A DNA stretch of 64,000 nt, from the NCBI GenBank assembly GCA_002723155.1, contig PBNO01000003.1, forward strand, positions 1 to 64,000. The letters are read 5' to 3'. Position numbers and translations under genes: made by a program. The stretch is from Ponticaulis sp. GTDB taxonomy: Bacteria > Pseudomonadota > Alphaproteobacteria > Caulobacterales > Hyphomonadaceae. The notes below the pieces were generated by a model. That model searched no databases, had not been told where the DNA came from, and saw only the letters and a list, made by a program, of their open reading frames with translations. Position 1 is the stretch's first letter; each line of letters opens with the position of its first letter. This document shows positions 55,316-62,746 of this stretch, piece by piece.

Positions 55316-55928
55316 TGGCGCCCTCCTGCAATTCGATCAGCGTCAACCGGACCAGCTGAAACGCACCAGTATTGGTCTGGCTGATCTCCAGCGTATCCTG
55401 ATCAAAGCGCACAGGCGTATCGAAGCTGAAACCCGCTGTGATAACTGCGCCATTGGCTGGCGGAGCAGTGAAAGTCATCACGCCCGCCGTGTCATCAACT
55501 GTAAACGCTTCAGACTCAACGCCATCGATGGCGACGCGGATGCTGCCTGTTACGGGGCGCGTTATCGTGCGCAGTGCCGACGCACCATCATCCAGAACGA
55601 GCTGAAACTGCGTAGTAACACCGTCTCCTGTTCCGATCTGCTGATCAGACGGCGTTATTATCTCTGCCGACTGCGAAGTGAATGGGTCGCGAAACCGGAA
55701 GCCTTGAAAGGCACCTGATCGCGCATTGAAGAACCGGATCAGCTGATCGGCGTCGCTGCGGGATACAGGCACCCCCATCACAGACCATCGCCGCAAAGGG
55801 CGAGCGCGGCGCGCATTGCGCGTCTCACTGCCGCTCGCCAGTGGAACAATGCCCGTCTGCCAGAAAGGACCACCGCTTGTCTGAAAGCCCAGCGGCGGCG
55901 CAAACACCTCATTCGCAACGCCGCTCAT
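55308..55928 (-). CDS. GTA distal tail protein (DUF2460, gp12-like)
   Basis: A 206-residue DUF2460 protein, starting at the ATG at 55928 (an upstream TTG is in frame but not favoured), which overlaps the gp11 stop by ATGA. Features are FAPPLGFQTSGGPFW, VSRSDADQLIRFFNARSGAFQGFRFRD and QIGTGDGVTTQFQLV. By position it is the gp12 distal tail protein between the tape measure and the hub. Confidence 0.92.
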   Translation of the reverse strand: MSGVANEVFAPPLGFQTSGGPFWQTGIVPLASGSETRNARRARPLRRWSVMGVPVSRSDADQLIRFFNARSGAFQGFRFRDPFTSQSAEIITPSDQQIGTGDGVTTQFQLVLDDGASALRTITRPVTGSIRVAIDGVESEAFTVDDTAGVMTFTAPPANGAVITAGFSFDTPVRFDQDTLEISQTNTGAFQLVRLTLIELQEGANA

Positions 55929-56350
55929 GACCAACGGCTCCCCGAGGCGATGGCCTGACCCAGAGCAGACGCAATCTGCCCCTGCGCCGAGATCAGACTT
56001 GCCGCGTCAGAGCCTTCCGGCATGGTGACATTGATCGCGACGGGCGCAGCCTGCGCCACACCTCCGATGGCTTGCGAAAACACCTGATCAAGCACAGCAT
56101 TCGCCGCCAGCCGCGCAAGGTCTGCCAGAATAGAGGAGACGAGATTTTCGAAGTTCGCCTCACCTGTTCGGGCCGCCCGCGCCAGCGCCTGTTCGATACG
56201 CTCACCGGCATCTTCAAACGCCAGCGCCATAGCATCCGCTGCATCAGGGACCTCTACGTCCGAAACGGCTTTCAGCGTGGTTTCAAACTCGAACAGATCG
56301 TCCAGCGCACCCGACAGATCGAACACCTGCCTGCTTTCTGTTTCAGCCAT
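55925..56350 (-). CDS. GTA short tape-measure protein (gp11-like)
   Basis: A 141-residue, mostly helical protein. Motifs LDDLFEFETTLKAVS and ADLARLAANAVLDQVFSQAIGG match the GTA tail tape-measure protein. The RcGTA counterpart is 219 residues, so this one is markedly shorter. The tape measure sets tail length in long-tailed phages; a shorter tail is a possible consequence. A 4-base overlap with gp12 (ATGA) and 3 bases to gp10.1 indicate coupled expression. Confidence 0.82.
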   Translation of the reverse strand: MAETESRQVFDLSGALDDLFEFETTLKAVSDVEVPDAADAMALAFEDAGERIEQALARAARTGEANFENLVSSILADLARLAANAVLDQVFSQAIGGVAQAAPVAINVTMPEGSDAASLISAQGQIASALGQAIASGSRWS

Positions 56351-56353
56351 GGG

Positions 56354-56560
56354 CTACTCCTTATCGGGAAAGGCGGCGAGCAAACGGGAGAGATCTTTCT
56401 TCCCGAAGCCGCCCTCTGATTTTGTTGCGGTGATGAGACGCCATTCGCGGAGCGAGAGCTTCCAGAATGCGTCGGGGGCAAGGCCGAGCCTCAGAGCGGC
56501 CTGTAAAAGCCGCGCCCAGGGAAAGCCCTGCCCGCTCACTCGGTCGCCTTGCCAAAGCAT
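56354..56560 (-). CDS. GTA tail assembly chaperone (gp10.1, rcc01693-like)
   Basis: A 68-residue protein with FPWARLLQAALRLGLAPDAFWKLSLREWRLI, the signature of the rcc01693-type chaperone (TIGR02216). It overlaps the gp10 stop by 25 bases, suggesting translational coupling typical of phage tail chaperone pairs. Confidence 0.85.
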   Translation of the reverse strand: MLWQGDRVSGQGFPWARLLQAALRLGLAPDAFWKLSLREWRLITATKSEGGFGKKDLSRLLAAFPDKE

Positions 56561-56826
56561 GAGAGGATGGCCTTCAGGGCGGTTTGCGGCTCAATCGCCA
56601 GCTCGCGCACCCGACCGGCAAGGTCTGCTTCGCCGCCGCCGCGCAGAAGCGCTGCAAGCAGGATGATCAGATCATGTGCTGAGACTGATTTCAGCCGGAT
56701 GGTCAGGTCTTTCAGGCTCATACAGCCCAGACCTCTTTCAATCTCTGCCAACGCGCCAAGCGTCAGGCAAAGCTTTCTCGTCTCGCCATCAATCTCGATG
56801 GCGGTTTCTCCACGTTGGGGGTTCAT
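56536..56826 (-). CDS. GTA tail chaperone gp10-like
   Basis: A 96-residue protein starting MNPQRGETAIEIDGETRKLCLTLG; LGALAEIERGLGCMSLKDL and LILLAALLRGGGEADL are typical of the GTA gp10 family. An AAGGA ribosome site precedes the ATG. It is followed by the overlapping gp10.1. It probably guides tape-measure assembly. Confidence 0.85.
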   Translation of the reverse strand: MNPQRGETAIEIDGETRKLCLTLGALAEIERGLGCMSLKDLTIRLKSVSAHDLIILLAALLRGGGEADLAGRVRELAIEPQTALKAILSCFGKATE

Positions 56827-56888
56827 TGATTTTTCCTTGTGTCGCTACGCAGTCGCTCCTGTGATGCTCCATGCGCGCAGCCTTGAGG

Positions 56889-56908
56889 CCGTTTCATCGC
56901 GAGAACGG
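56889..56908. repeat. Weak hairpin in gp9-gp10 gap
   Basis: CCGTT (56889-56893) and AACGG (56904-56908) form a 5-bp stem with a 10-base loop in the 114-base gap. The motif GAACGGAGTGA (56903-56913) overlaps it and is repeated in the capsid-gp6 gap. Confidence 0.4.
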
Positions 56909-56940
56909 AGTGAAGCGGGAAACAAAAGCAAATAGCTGGT

Positions 56941-57357
56941 CTAAACTTCGAGCACGCTGACTTCGCCTGCGCTTTCCAGCGTCAGAGCGAAGGTCGCCTC
57001 GCCATCGAAGTCGCCTGCATAACTTAGCTGCGAGATCAGAAACGGGCCTGTAAGCTCCGCGAAATCGGGAATGATCAGCTTCCAGTTCCCGGCCTCGCGC
57101 GACATGAAAACATTGCGCATACGGGTATCAGAGGCCTCATCGCGAAACACGCCCGAGCCGGAGACGCGAACAGATTTCACGCCTGCACCAGAGAGCAATT
57201 CGCGCCAGCCTCCCGAGCTGCCCGTATGAGTTGCATCTACCACTCCGGCATTCAGCTGGATTGTTTTCGCCCGAACGCCCGCAACAGCGATGTAATTACC
57301 TGAAATCAAACCATCTTCCAGCTTGATCAGAACGTCCTGACCGGCCTGTGCCACCAT
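56941..57357 (-). CDS. GTA major tail protein (gp9-like, TP901-1 type)
   Basis: A 138-residue protein starting at the ATG at 57357 after a GGAG ribosome site; an adjacent TTG is in frame but not chosen. Features are QDVLIKLEDGLISGNYIAVAGVRAKTI, ATHTGSSGGWRELL and GDFDGEATFALTLESAGEV. It matches the GTA major tail tube protein. It is flanked by structured gaps of 175 and 114 bases, unlike the tightly packed rest of the operon. Confidence 0.92.
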   Translation of the reverse strand: MVAQAGQDVLIKLEDGLISGNYIAVAGVRAKTIQLNAGVVDATHTGSSGGWRELLSGAGVKSVRVSGSGVFRDEASDTRMRNVFMSREAGNWKLIIPDFAELTGPFLISQLSYAGDFDGEATFALTLESAGEVSVLEV

Positions 57358-57451
57358 CAAAATTTCTCCATTTAAAATTTTATTCGATTTTCTGGGAACC
57401 GGAGTTCAGCTCGCGTGTTGTGTCTTTGTCCCACATGGACTTCCCCAAAGT

Positions 57452-57472
57452 TTGCGGCCGCCCGTACCGCAA
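57452..57472. repeat. Hairpin in gp8-gp9 gap
   Basis: TTGCGG (57452-57457) and CCGCAA (57467-57472) form a 6-bp stem with a 9-base loop that includes GCGGCCGC-type sequence. It lies just beyond the larger hairpin in the same gap upstream of the major tail gene. Confidence 0.6.
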
Positions 57473-57477
57473 CATCT

Positions 57478-57535
57478 GGCCCGTCTGAGCGCTCCCCTCC
57501 CCCCCCCAACTTGCGCTCGACGGGCCACTTTTTTT
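57478..57535 (+). terminator. Plus-facing rho-independent terminator-like hairpin inside GTA operon
   Basis: GGCCCGTCTGAGCGC (57478-57492) and GCGCTCGACGGGCC (57513-57526) form a long GC stem with one bulge. The loop contains a run of nine Cs. On the plus strand it is followed by a T tract (57529-57535) that abuts the gp8 stop, so it looks like a terminator for antisense transcription rather than for the minus-strand GTA mRNA. On the GTA mRNA the loop is a G9 tract. Confidence 0.7.
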
Positions 57536-57931
57536 CTAAGCTTCATCAGTGATTGCCCGCAGCCGCAAAAGGCCGCGAAATGTCGTGCCGTCTGCACGCA
57601 GAAACACATCAGAAAACACCGGATAGAACACCACCAGCGACTGCCCCTCTGGCGACAGTTCAGCTGCGCGTAATGCATCTGCGACGAGCGCGATCAGGCG
57701 ATTAGCTTCCGCGCGGCCACCTGATCGGGAATAGATTTCAACGCTCAGCCGGTGATCGCTAAGCTGGCCATCATCACGGATTTCGTGTCGCGCGAGCCGC
57801 AGGAATGGAAAGGCCGCCCGGCCCTCTTCTCCATTCAGAATGCGGACAGGCGTGCCGAAGGATTCCTGCATGTCACCGGCCTCACTCAGAACGCGGATGA
57901 CTTCATCTTCAAGCGGTTTAGCGTGGCTCAT
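57536..57931 (-). CDS. GTA tail terminator protein (DUF3168, gp8-like)
   Basis: A 131-residue DUF3168 protein with PFLRLARHEIRDDGQLSDHRLSVEI and LIALVADALRAAELSPEGQSLVVFYP. By order it is gp8, the tail terminator ring that joins the tail tube to the head connector. It overlaps the gp6 stop by 4 bases. No gp7-type gene lies between gp6 and gp8. Confidence 0.9.
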   Translation of the reverse strand: MSHAKPLEDEVIRVLSEAGDMQESFGTPVRILNGEEGRAAFPFLRLARHEIRDDGQLSDHRLSVEIYSRSGGRAEANRLIALVADALRAAELSPEGQSLVVFYPVFSDVFLRADGTTFRGLLRLRAITDEA

Positions 57932-58503
57932 AGCTGCACCTCGCGCCAGGGACGTAGCGCTGCTTCAAGGCGAACGCTGAGGTCTTCGTGTGCCGACACC
58001 GCCGGATTGCCGCGCTGCTCATAAACAAAGGCCACGATCAGTTTCATCGCGTGGACAAGGTCTTCAGGCACGTCAGAGGCGGTATCGAAGCCCGCTTCCC
58101 AGTCGATCTCGATCTTCTGGTGGATAGTCCGTGGCCACACCCATGCGCCGAACGGTTTGGTGACAAGGCGCGGCGACAAACCGGCCTCCAGTTCGAAAGA
58201 TGAGGTCACATCCTCGCTGGTTTCACCGTCTGTGAGCCGGACAGCGAGAAGCCCAGCCGCCGGTCGCATAGGTAGCCGCAAGCCACCGCGTTCCAGCACG
58301 TATAGCGGCCAGTCATTCATCGTCAGGCGAAGCGTACGACGCCTGAGCGCCATGCCGGTTTCCGCCTCAATGCGTGCCCGAGCTGCTGCGATCAGCCTGC
58401 CAATCAGGGCATCATCAAAGTCTGCCCCGATCCGTGCAAACGCCTTAGCGTCGGCCAAAGGCAAGGGTTCACCGCTTGGCGGCGTTAGTGTTTTTAAGTT
58501 CAT
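57928..58503 (-). CDS. GTA head-tail connector (gp6-like)
   Basis: A 191-residue protein with EPLPLADAKAFARIGADFDDALIGRLIAAARARIEAETGMA, the usual helical start of the phage gp6-like connector family, and an SDVPEDLVHAMKLIVAFVYEQRGN end. It connects the portal to the tail. The ribosome site is weak (AAGGC). The gap upstream of it (152 bases to the capsid gene) is structured. Confidence 0.92.
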   Translation of the reverse strand: MNLKTLTPPSGEPLPLADAKAFARIGADFDDALIGRLIAAARARIEAETGMALRRRTLRLTMNDWPLYVLERGGLRLPMRPAAGLLAVRLTDGETSEDVTSSFELEAGLSPRLVTKPFGAWVWPRTIHQKIEIDWEAGFDTASDVPEDLVHAMKLIVAFVYEQRGNPAVSAHEDLSVRLEAALRPWREVQL

Positions 58504-58555
58504 GTTGAGTAGTTGCCTTAGCTCGGTCTGGTTCTTCGCCTATGGCTCAGTCGAC

Positions 58556-58610
58556 CTGCGCCTGCGCAGCCGCTGGTGTGGTGCTACACACGAGCAAAGC
58601 GAAGGCGCAG
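58556..58610. repeat. Hairpin in capsid-gp6 gap
   Basis: CTGCGCCT (58556-58563) and AGGCGCAG (58603-58610) are a perfect 8-bp inverted repeat. An inner GTGTG/CACAC pair lies in the intervening segment. It is located in the 152-base gap 3-prime of the capsid gene. Confidence 0.65.
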
Positions 58611-58616
58611 AACGCC

Positions 58617-58641
58617 CGAACGGAGTGAGGACTCGCGTTCG
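58617..58641. repeat. Second hairpin in capsid-gp6 gap
   Basis: CGAACG (58617-58622) pairs with CGTTCG (58636-58641) and GAGT (58623-58626) with ACTC (58631-58634), leaving one bulged base and a 4-base GAGG loop. It is the first structure after the capsid stop codon on the minus strand. It contains the shared motif GAACGGAGTGA. Confidence 0.65.
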
Positions 58642-58655
58642 AGCAAACTTAAACC

Positions 58656-59852
58656 CTAAGACACCGCCATCTTCAGCAGCTTGATGGCGTCGAAGTTCTG
58701 GATGCCGCCGCCCACACGCTTCGTCGTATAGAAGAGGACATAAGGCTTGGCCGAATACGGATCACGAAGCACGCGCGCGCCCTGACGGTCCACGATAAGA
58801 TAGCCCTTACGGAAATCACCAAAGGCAATCGGCGTTGCATCCGCAGCCATGTCCGGCATGTCCTCAATCTCGGTGATCGGGAAGCCGAGCAGGCTCGCCG
58901 CTTCACCGCCCATGCCCGGCGCGAAGATATAACGACCATCGCTGTCTTTGACCTTACGCAGCGCAGACAGAGTACGCCGGTTCATGACGAAACGCGCATT
59001 CGCCCGAAGGCCCGGTTTGACCGCATAGATGAGGTCGAGAAGTTTCTCGACTTCCATATTCGTCGCGAAGTCGCCTGCGGCACCGGACGCGATATAGCCA
59101 AGCTGGTTCCAGGCATGGCTCGCATCAGCAACCTGCGTATAGTTGAGGAAGCCCTTGGGCTGGTTCGTCCCCGTGCCTGTGATGAAGGCGGCATTTTCCT
59201 GCGCAGAGAATGCGTCCTGAACTTCATCCGCCAGCCACTCATCTACATCGACAAAGGCGTCATCGAGCAGCGCCTGCGTGGCTGCGGGCATGGCATAGAG
59301 TTCAGCAGCTGGAAAGTCGAGCAGCGACAGCGTCGGCGCTGCCGTTTCACTGCGTGCACCTTCTTCTGCAGCCCATGCCGCGCTCGCGCCAAGACTGACA
59401 GGCTTGCGGAACGTGCCTGCACTCGTCTGGCGGACCGTTGCGATCTGACGCATCGGGCTCGCCGCAAGAAGTCGCGCTTCAATCAGACGATCAAGCTGCG
59501 GCGGCGCGAGATACCCGCCTTCGCTCTCTGTGCCTGAATTGAGAGACTTCAAATCAAGGCGAGACACGCCTCGCTCATCACCCGAGCGCAAATAGTCACT
59601 CCAGCCCTGAGGCACAGATTGGGCCTCCTCATCCACGACCGGCGCAGATGCTTTCATCGCGATCCGGTCGAGGGCGGATTTCGTTTCACTGAGCGATTTG
59701 TCGATGCGGCTCACTTTTTCATCGAGCAACACATCAGCCGTTTTAGCCTCCATTGCCGAAAGGCGCTGGTCATTCGCCACTTTAAAGGCTTCGAATTCGG
59801 CCAGCAGCTGCGCTTCCAGAGCAGACGTGTCCGGGGATTGTTCGGTTTCCAT
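58656..59852 (-). CDS. GTA major capsid protein (HK97 fold, gp5-like)
   Basis: A 398-residue HK97-fold capsid protein. The start at 59852 follows an AGGAG ribosome site; an upstream frame start is not favoured. It has an N-terminal helical scaffolding-like region (LEAQLLAEFEAFKVAND and so on) and the capsid core with GGYLAPPQLDRLIEARLLAASPMRQI, GTGTNQPKGFLNY and DGRYIFAPGMGGEAASLLGFP. The N-terminal coiled part is probably removed by the gp4-like protease. A 152-base structured gap follows. Confidence 0.94.
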   Translation of the reverse strand: METEQSPDTSALEAQLLAEFEAFKVANDQRLSAMEAKTADVLLDEKVSRIDKSLSETKSALDRIAMKASAPVVDEEAQSVPQGWSDYLRSGDERGVSRLDLKSLNSGTESEGGYLAPPQLDRLIEARLLAASPMRQIATVRQTSAGTFRKPVSLGASAAWAAEEGARSETAAPTLSLLDFPAAELYAMPAATQALLDDAFVDVDEWLADEVQDAFSAQENAAFITGTGTNQPKGFLNYTQVADASHAWNQLGYIASGAAGDFATNMEVEKLLDLIYAVKPGLRANARFVMNRRTLSALRKVKDSDGRYIFAPGMGGEAASLLGFPITEIEDMPDMAADATPIAFGDFRKGYLIVDRQGARVLRDPYSAKPYVLFYTTKRVGGGIQNFDAIKLLKMAVS

Positions 59853-59900
59853 ATGGATCTCCTTTTTTTGTAGTTGCTCGAAAGGCGACGCCACGCGCCT

Positions 59901-60293
59901 CTAAACCGCGTGAAATCTGGCGTTCTTTGCCATCGGATTTGCGACGAGTGAGACTTCGACAAGATCGACTTCGATGAGGTCACGGCCACCATCGGGCCGC
60001 ATGCGCCACCGCCGTGGCCGAAAGCCAATTGAGAGCCCGTTCAAGCCGGACTTCAGCTGGCCGAGCGCCAGTTTCCCGAAAGGTTTCTCACCATTAATAA
60101 GCCCGCGCACTTCAAGGCCGCGCCCTGTCTCGCGAAAGCTCGTCCACTCGCCTGCGACTGCGCCGGAACGGTGTCGCCACAGCATGGGCACGGCCCGCTG
60201 CCGCTTCAGGCTTTGCGCAAATGCGCCCGGCCGCACACGGTCTCCTGACTGGTCTTCTTCAAGGAAAACCGAGGCCAGCCCCTCAATCAGCAT
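59901..60293 (-). CDS. GTA prohead protease (gp4-like)
   Basis: A 130-residue U35-type protease, starting at the ATG at 60293 that overlaps the portal stop by 11 bases. It has LIEGLASVFLEEDQSGDRVRPGAFA, the catalytic-type His in MLWRHRSG, Ser in LNGLSIGFRPRR and an acidic IEVDLVEVSLVANPM end. It is shorter than the RcGTA protein (185 residues). It trims the capsid N-terminus during maturation. Confidence 0.9.
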   Translation of the reverse strand: MLIEGLASVFLEEDQSGDRVRPGAFAQSLKRQRAVPMLWRHRSGAVAGEWTSFRETGRGLEVRGLINGEKPFGKLALGQLKSGLNGLSIGFRPRRWRMRPDGGRDLIEVDLVEVSLVANPMAKNARFHAV

Positions 60294-61422
60294 GAGACGC
60301 CTCCCGGGGCTGCAGCCCTGCAATCTCGCGCTTCTCATCAAGGCTCAGAAAATCTGCGCCATTCAGCCGGTTCCAGAGCGCTTCACGCTCAGGCGCCAGA
60401 GCTGGCACCGCATCCAGATCAGGCTTCAGGCGAACACGGTCACGCGTGACGCCGGACATCCAGTCTTCAAGCGCGCGAGCCGTTCTCTGAACCAGCGGCA
60501 GGACTGTCTGCCGCCAGAAGGCGAGGTTCGCTTCGCGATAATTCGAATAGGTATTGTCGCCCGGAATGCCGAGCAGCATAGGCGGGACGCCGAAGGCAAG
60601 CGCGATCTCACGAGCCGCTTCCCGGCGGGCCTGAATGAAGTCCATATCCGTAGGCGTCAGCCCCATCGGTTTCCAGTCGAGGCCGCCTTCCAGCAGCATA
60701 GGGCGACCAGCGTGCCTTGCGCCGCTATGGGCTTCTTCCAGCTGCTCTTTCAGACGCTGGAACTGATCGGGCGTAAGGTGTGCCCCGTCGCGTCCATAGA
60801 TCAGCGCACCCGAAGGTCTTGCGGCATTGTCGATGAGCGCCTTGGCCCAGTTGGAGCCTGCATTATGGATTTCTACGGCGCGAGCGGCAGCTTCAAGCGG
60901 AGACATCGCCATAGCCCGCGCAGAAGGGTCCAACGCGCGCAGATGCAAAAGCGGCGACCAGCCGGAAGCGTCATTGCGTACGATACGTCGCCCGCCGCGC
61001 GTGCGGATGGAATACCCGCCGCCTTCTTTCAGTGGCTCCACTGCAGCGGGCGGCACACGCTGAATGCCAGCTACGCCGCCATCTGCGCCGCGCACCATTT
61101 CCAAAAAGCCGTTTCCGGAGACTTGCAGGTCACCATACACGGCCTCCAGAAGCGCCTGACCGGTTTCGCCAGCCTGCGGACGTTCGAGCAGCAAACGCAG
61201 ATAAGCCGCGTCAACTTCGCAAAGCTCGCAATCCTCGCGCAGTGGCACGCTGGCGGCGGTTTCGGCCACCATCCGAATACAACGATAGCTGACCGGATTT
61301 TGCCTGAAACCCGCTTCGAGAAGCCGCGCGGGAGATGTCGTCTCCCATTGCGCGTCAAGCACGCCAGACAGCGCAACAAGACTTTTTGTTTCCGTTTTGT
61401 TCTTTTGCTTATTCCAGAACAT
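60283..61422 (-). CDS. GTA portal protein (gp3-like)
   Basis: A 379-residue portal protein starting MFWNKQKNK at 61422 (a GAGGG ribosome site precedes it). Signature parts are NPVSYRCIRMVAETAASVPL, SGNGFLEMVRGADGGV, LEGGLDWKPMGLTPTDMDF and FGVPPMLLGIPGDNTYSNYREA. It forms the DNA channel at one capsid vertex. The terminase stop is 10 bases upstream. Confidence 0.94.
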   Translation of the reverse strand: MFWNKQKNKTETKSLVALSGVLDAQWETTSPARLLEAGFRQNPVSYRCIRMVAETAASVPLREDCELCEVDAAYLRLLLERPQAGETGQALLEAVYGDLQVSGNGFLEMVRGADGGVAGIQRVPPAAVEPLKEGGGYSIRTRGGRRIVRNDASGWSPLLHLRALDPSARAMAMSPLEAAARAVEIHNAGSNWAKALIDNAARPSGALIYGRDGAHLTPDQFQRLKEQLEEAHSGARHAGRPMLLEGGLDWKPMGLTPTDMDFIQARREAAREIALAFGVPPMLLGIPGDNTYSNYREANLAFWRQTVLPLVQRTARALEDWMSGVTRDRVRLKPDLDAVPALAPEREALWNRLNGADFLSLDEKREIAGLQPREASHAD

Positions 61423-61432
61423 TGCTTTGCCC

Positions 61433-62746
61433 TCAGATACGGGAAATTCGCGGCGCGCCTCGCGCCAGACATAGATGGGTGACGCCGTGCACCAGCGCGT
61501 CGAGACGGTTCGGGCTGTCATTTGAAAACCCGAACCCGACCATCTCGTCTTCCAACTCCCTGAAGTCGCCGACATGATGGACACGGCCCGCGGTATAGAG
61601 CGCGGCGACGGGGCCAGCCCGCAACTTCTTGCCAAGCCTCGCATGGACCAGCTTCACGACGCGGCCTGTTCCGGTCTGCGCGATGACATCACGCACCAGC
61701 TCACCGCCCTGATTGCTCTCAGCCAGAATAGCGTCCGCATCAAAGGCTTCGGCCAGTTCCGCCACGCGCGGCGCCCACACGGTTGAAGGCATGCCCTGCA
61801 TAGTGGCATCTGCCAGAACGAAAGCGTCATGCCCTGCCCGGCCGATGGCGATAATCCCGCAGGCATCAGAACCTTTGTGAGAGGTCACAGCCGGATCAAC
61901 CGAGATGATGATCTCGTCCAGTTCCGGCACTGTATTCACACGGCTCGCATCAATCGTGGAGAACGCAAAGAGAGCGCCATCACGGTTCTCCACCAGCTCT
62001 CCGTCCAGCTCCTGCCGACCAAGTGTGCCACTGCCATACTGCGCACGCATCGCCTCAACGAAGCCGGACGCCAGATTGGCAGCATTGAGCGCGCTTGCTC
62101 CACGCGTCACGACGCAGCTTTCATCAGCCAGCAGGCGCTTCACGATGGGCACGGGCTTCGGCGTCGTTGTTGCGACCAGCCGTGGCGTGTCACCAAGGCG
62201 TAAGCCGAATTGAAGCATGTCCCATGTCGCAGCTGCATTATTCCAGGCGGCCACTTCGTCCACCCATGCGGCATCAAATTGAGGCCCACGCAGGCGTTTC
62301 GGTTCTTCAGCAGAGAACGCGTAGCCAACCGCGCCATTCGGCCAGACAAGCCGGTGACGGGAGGCCTCATATTCCGGTCGGTCACCGTGTGCACCGATGG
62401 ATGCCAGCCCGCTTTCGCCGGTAATCATCACCTCACGCACATCATTCATGGTCGGCCCCACAAGCGCGATACGCTTTGCGCGACCTGCACGAATCTCGCC
62501 CGCCAGCCATTCAGCGCCAGCGCGCGTTTTGCCTGCCCCGCGCCCGCCCATAAAGAGCCAGCTTCGCCAACGCCCATGCGGCGGCAACTGGTCGCTGCGC
62601 GCCCAGAACACCCATAGACAGAGAATATCCGAAACCAGCTCATCAGGCAGACATGCCGCCCATTTCTTCCGGACGGATGGTCGCCGCGATGCGATCCAGT
62701 CGGCGCAGGAGTTCAGCTCGCGCAGCCTCGATATCCTCTTTGGCAT
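61433..62746 (-). CDS. GTA terminase large subunit (gp2-like)
   Basis: A 437-residue terminase. The ATPase has Walker A GGRGAGKTRAGAEWL, Walker B-like AAWVDEVAAW and the nuclease Asp in IISVDPAVTSHKG. It pumps random host DNA into capsids in GTAs. The most upstream plausible ATG (62746) overlaps the gp1-like gene by 104 bases, and no other start codon lies between it and the conserved N-terminal region, so the exact start is uncertain. Confidence 0.9.
   Translation of the reverse strand: MPKRISRLRELNSCADWIASRRPSVRKKWAACLPDELVSDILCLWVFWARSDQLPPHGRWRSWLFMGGRGAGKTRAGAEWLAGEIRAGRAKRIALVGPTMNDVREVMITGESGLASIGAHGDRPEYEASRHRLVWPNGAVGYAFSAEEPKRLRGPQFDAAWVDEVAAWNNAAATWDMLQFGLRLGDTPRLVATTTPKPVPIVKRLLADESCVVTRGASALNAANLASGFVEAMRAQYGSGTLGRQELDGELVENRDGALFAFSTIDASRVNTVPELDEIIISVDPAVTSHKGSDACGIIAIGRAGHDAFVLADATMQGMPSTVWAPRVAELAEAFDADAILAESNQGGELVRDVIAQTGTGRVVKLVHARLGKKLRAGPVAALYTAGRVHHVGDFRELEDEMVGFGFSNDSPNRLDALVHGVTHLCLARGAPRISRI

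Noticed and set aside
59974-61482. 502-codon plus-strand ORF over the GTA protease and portal
   Set aside because: It is antisense to two clear GTA genes, lacks recognisable motifs and reads as a shadow frame of their codon bias.
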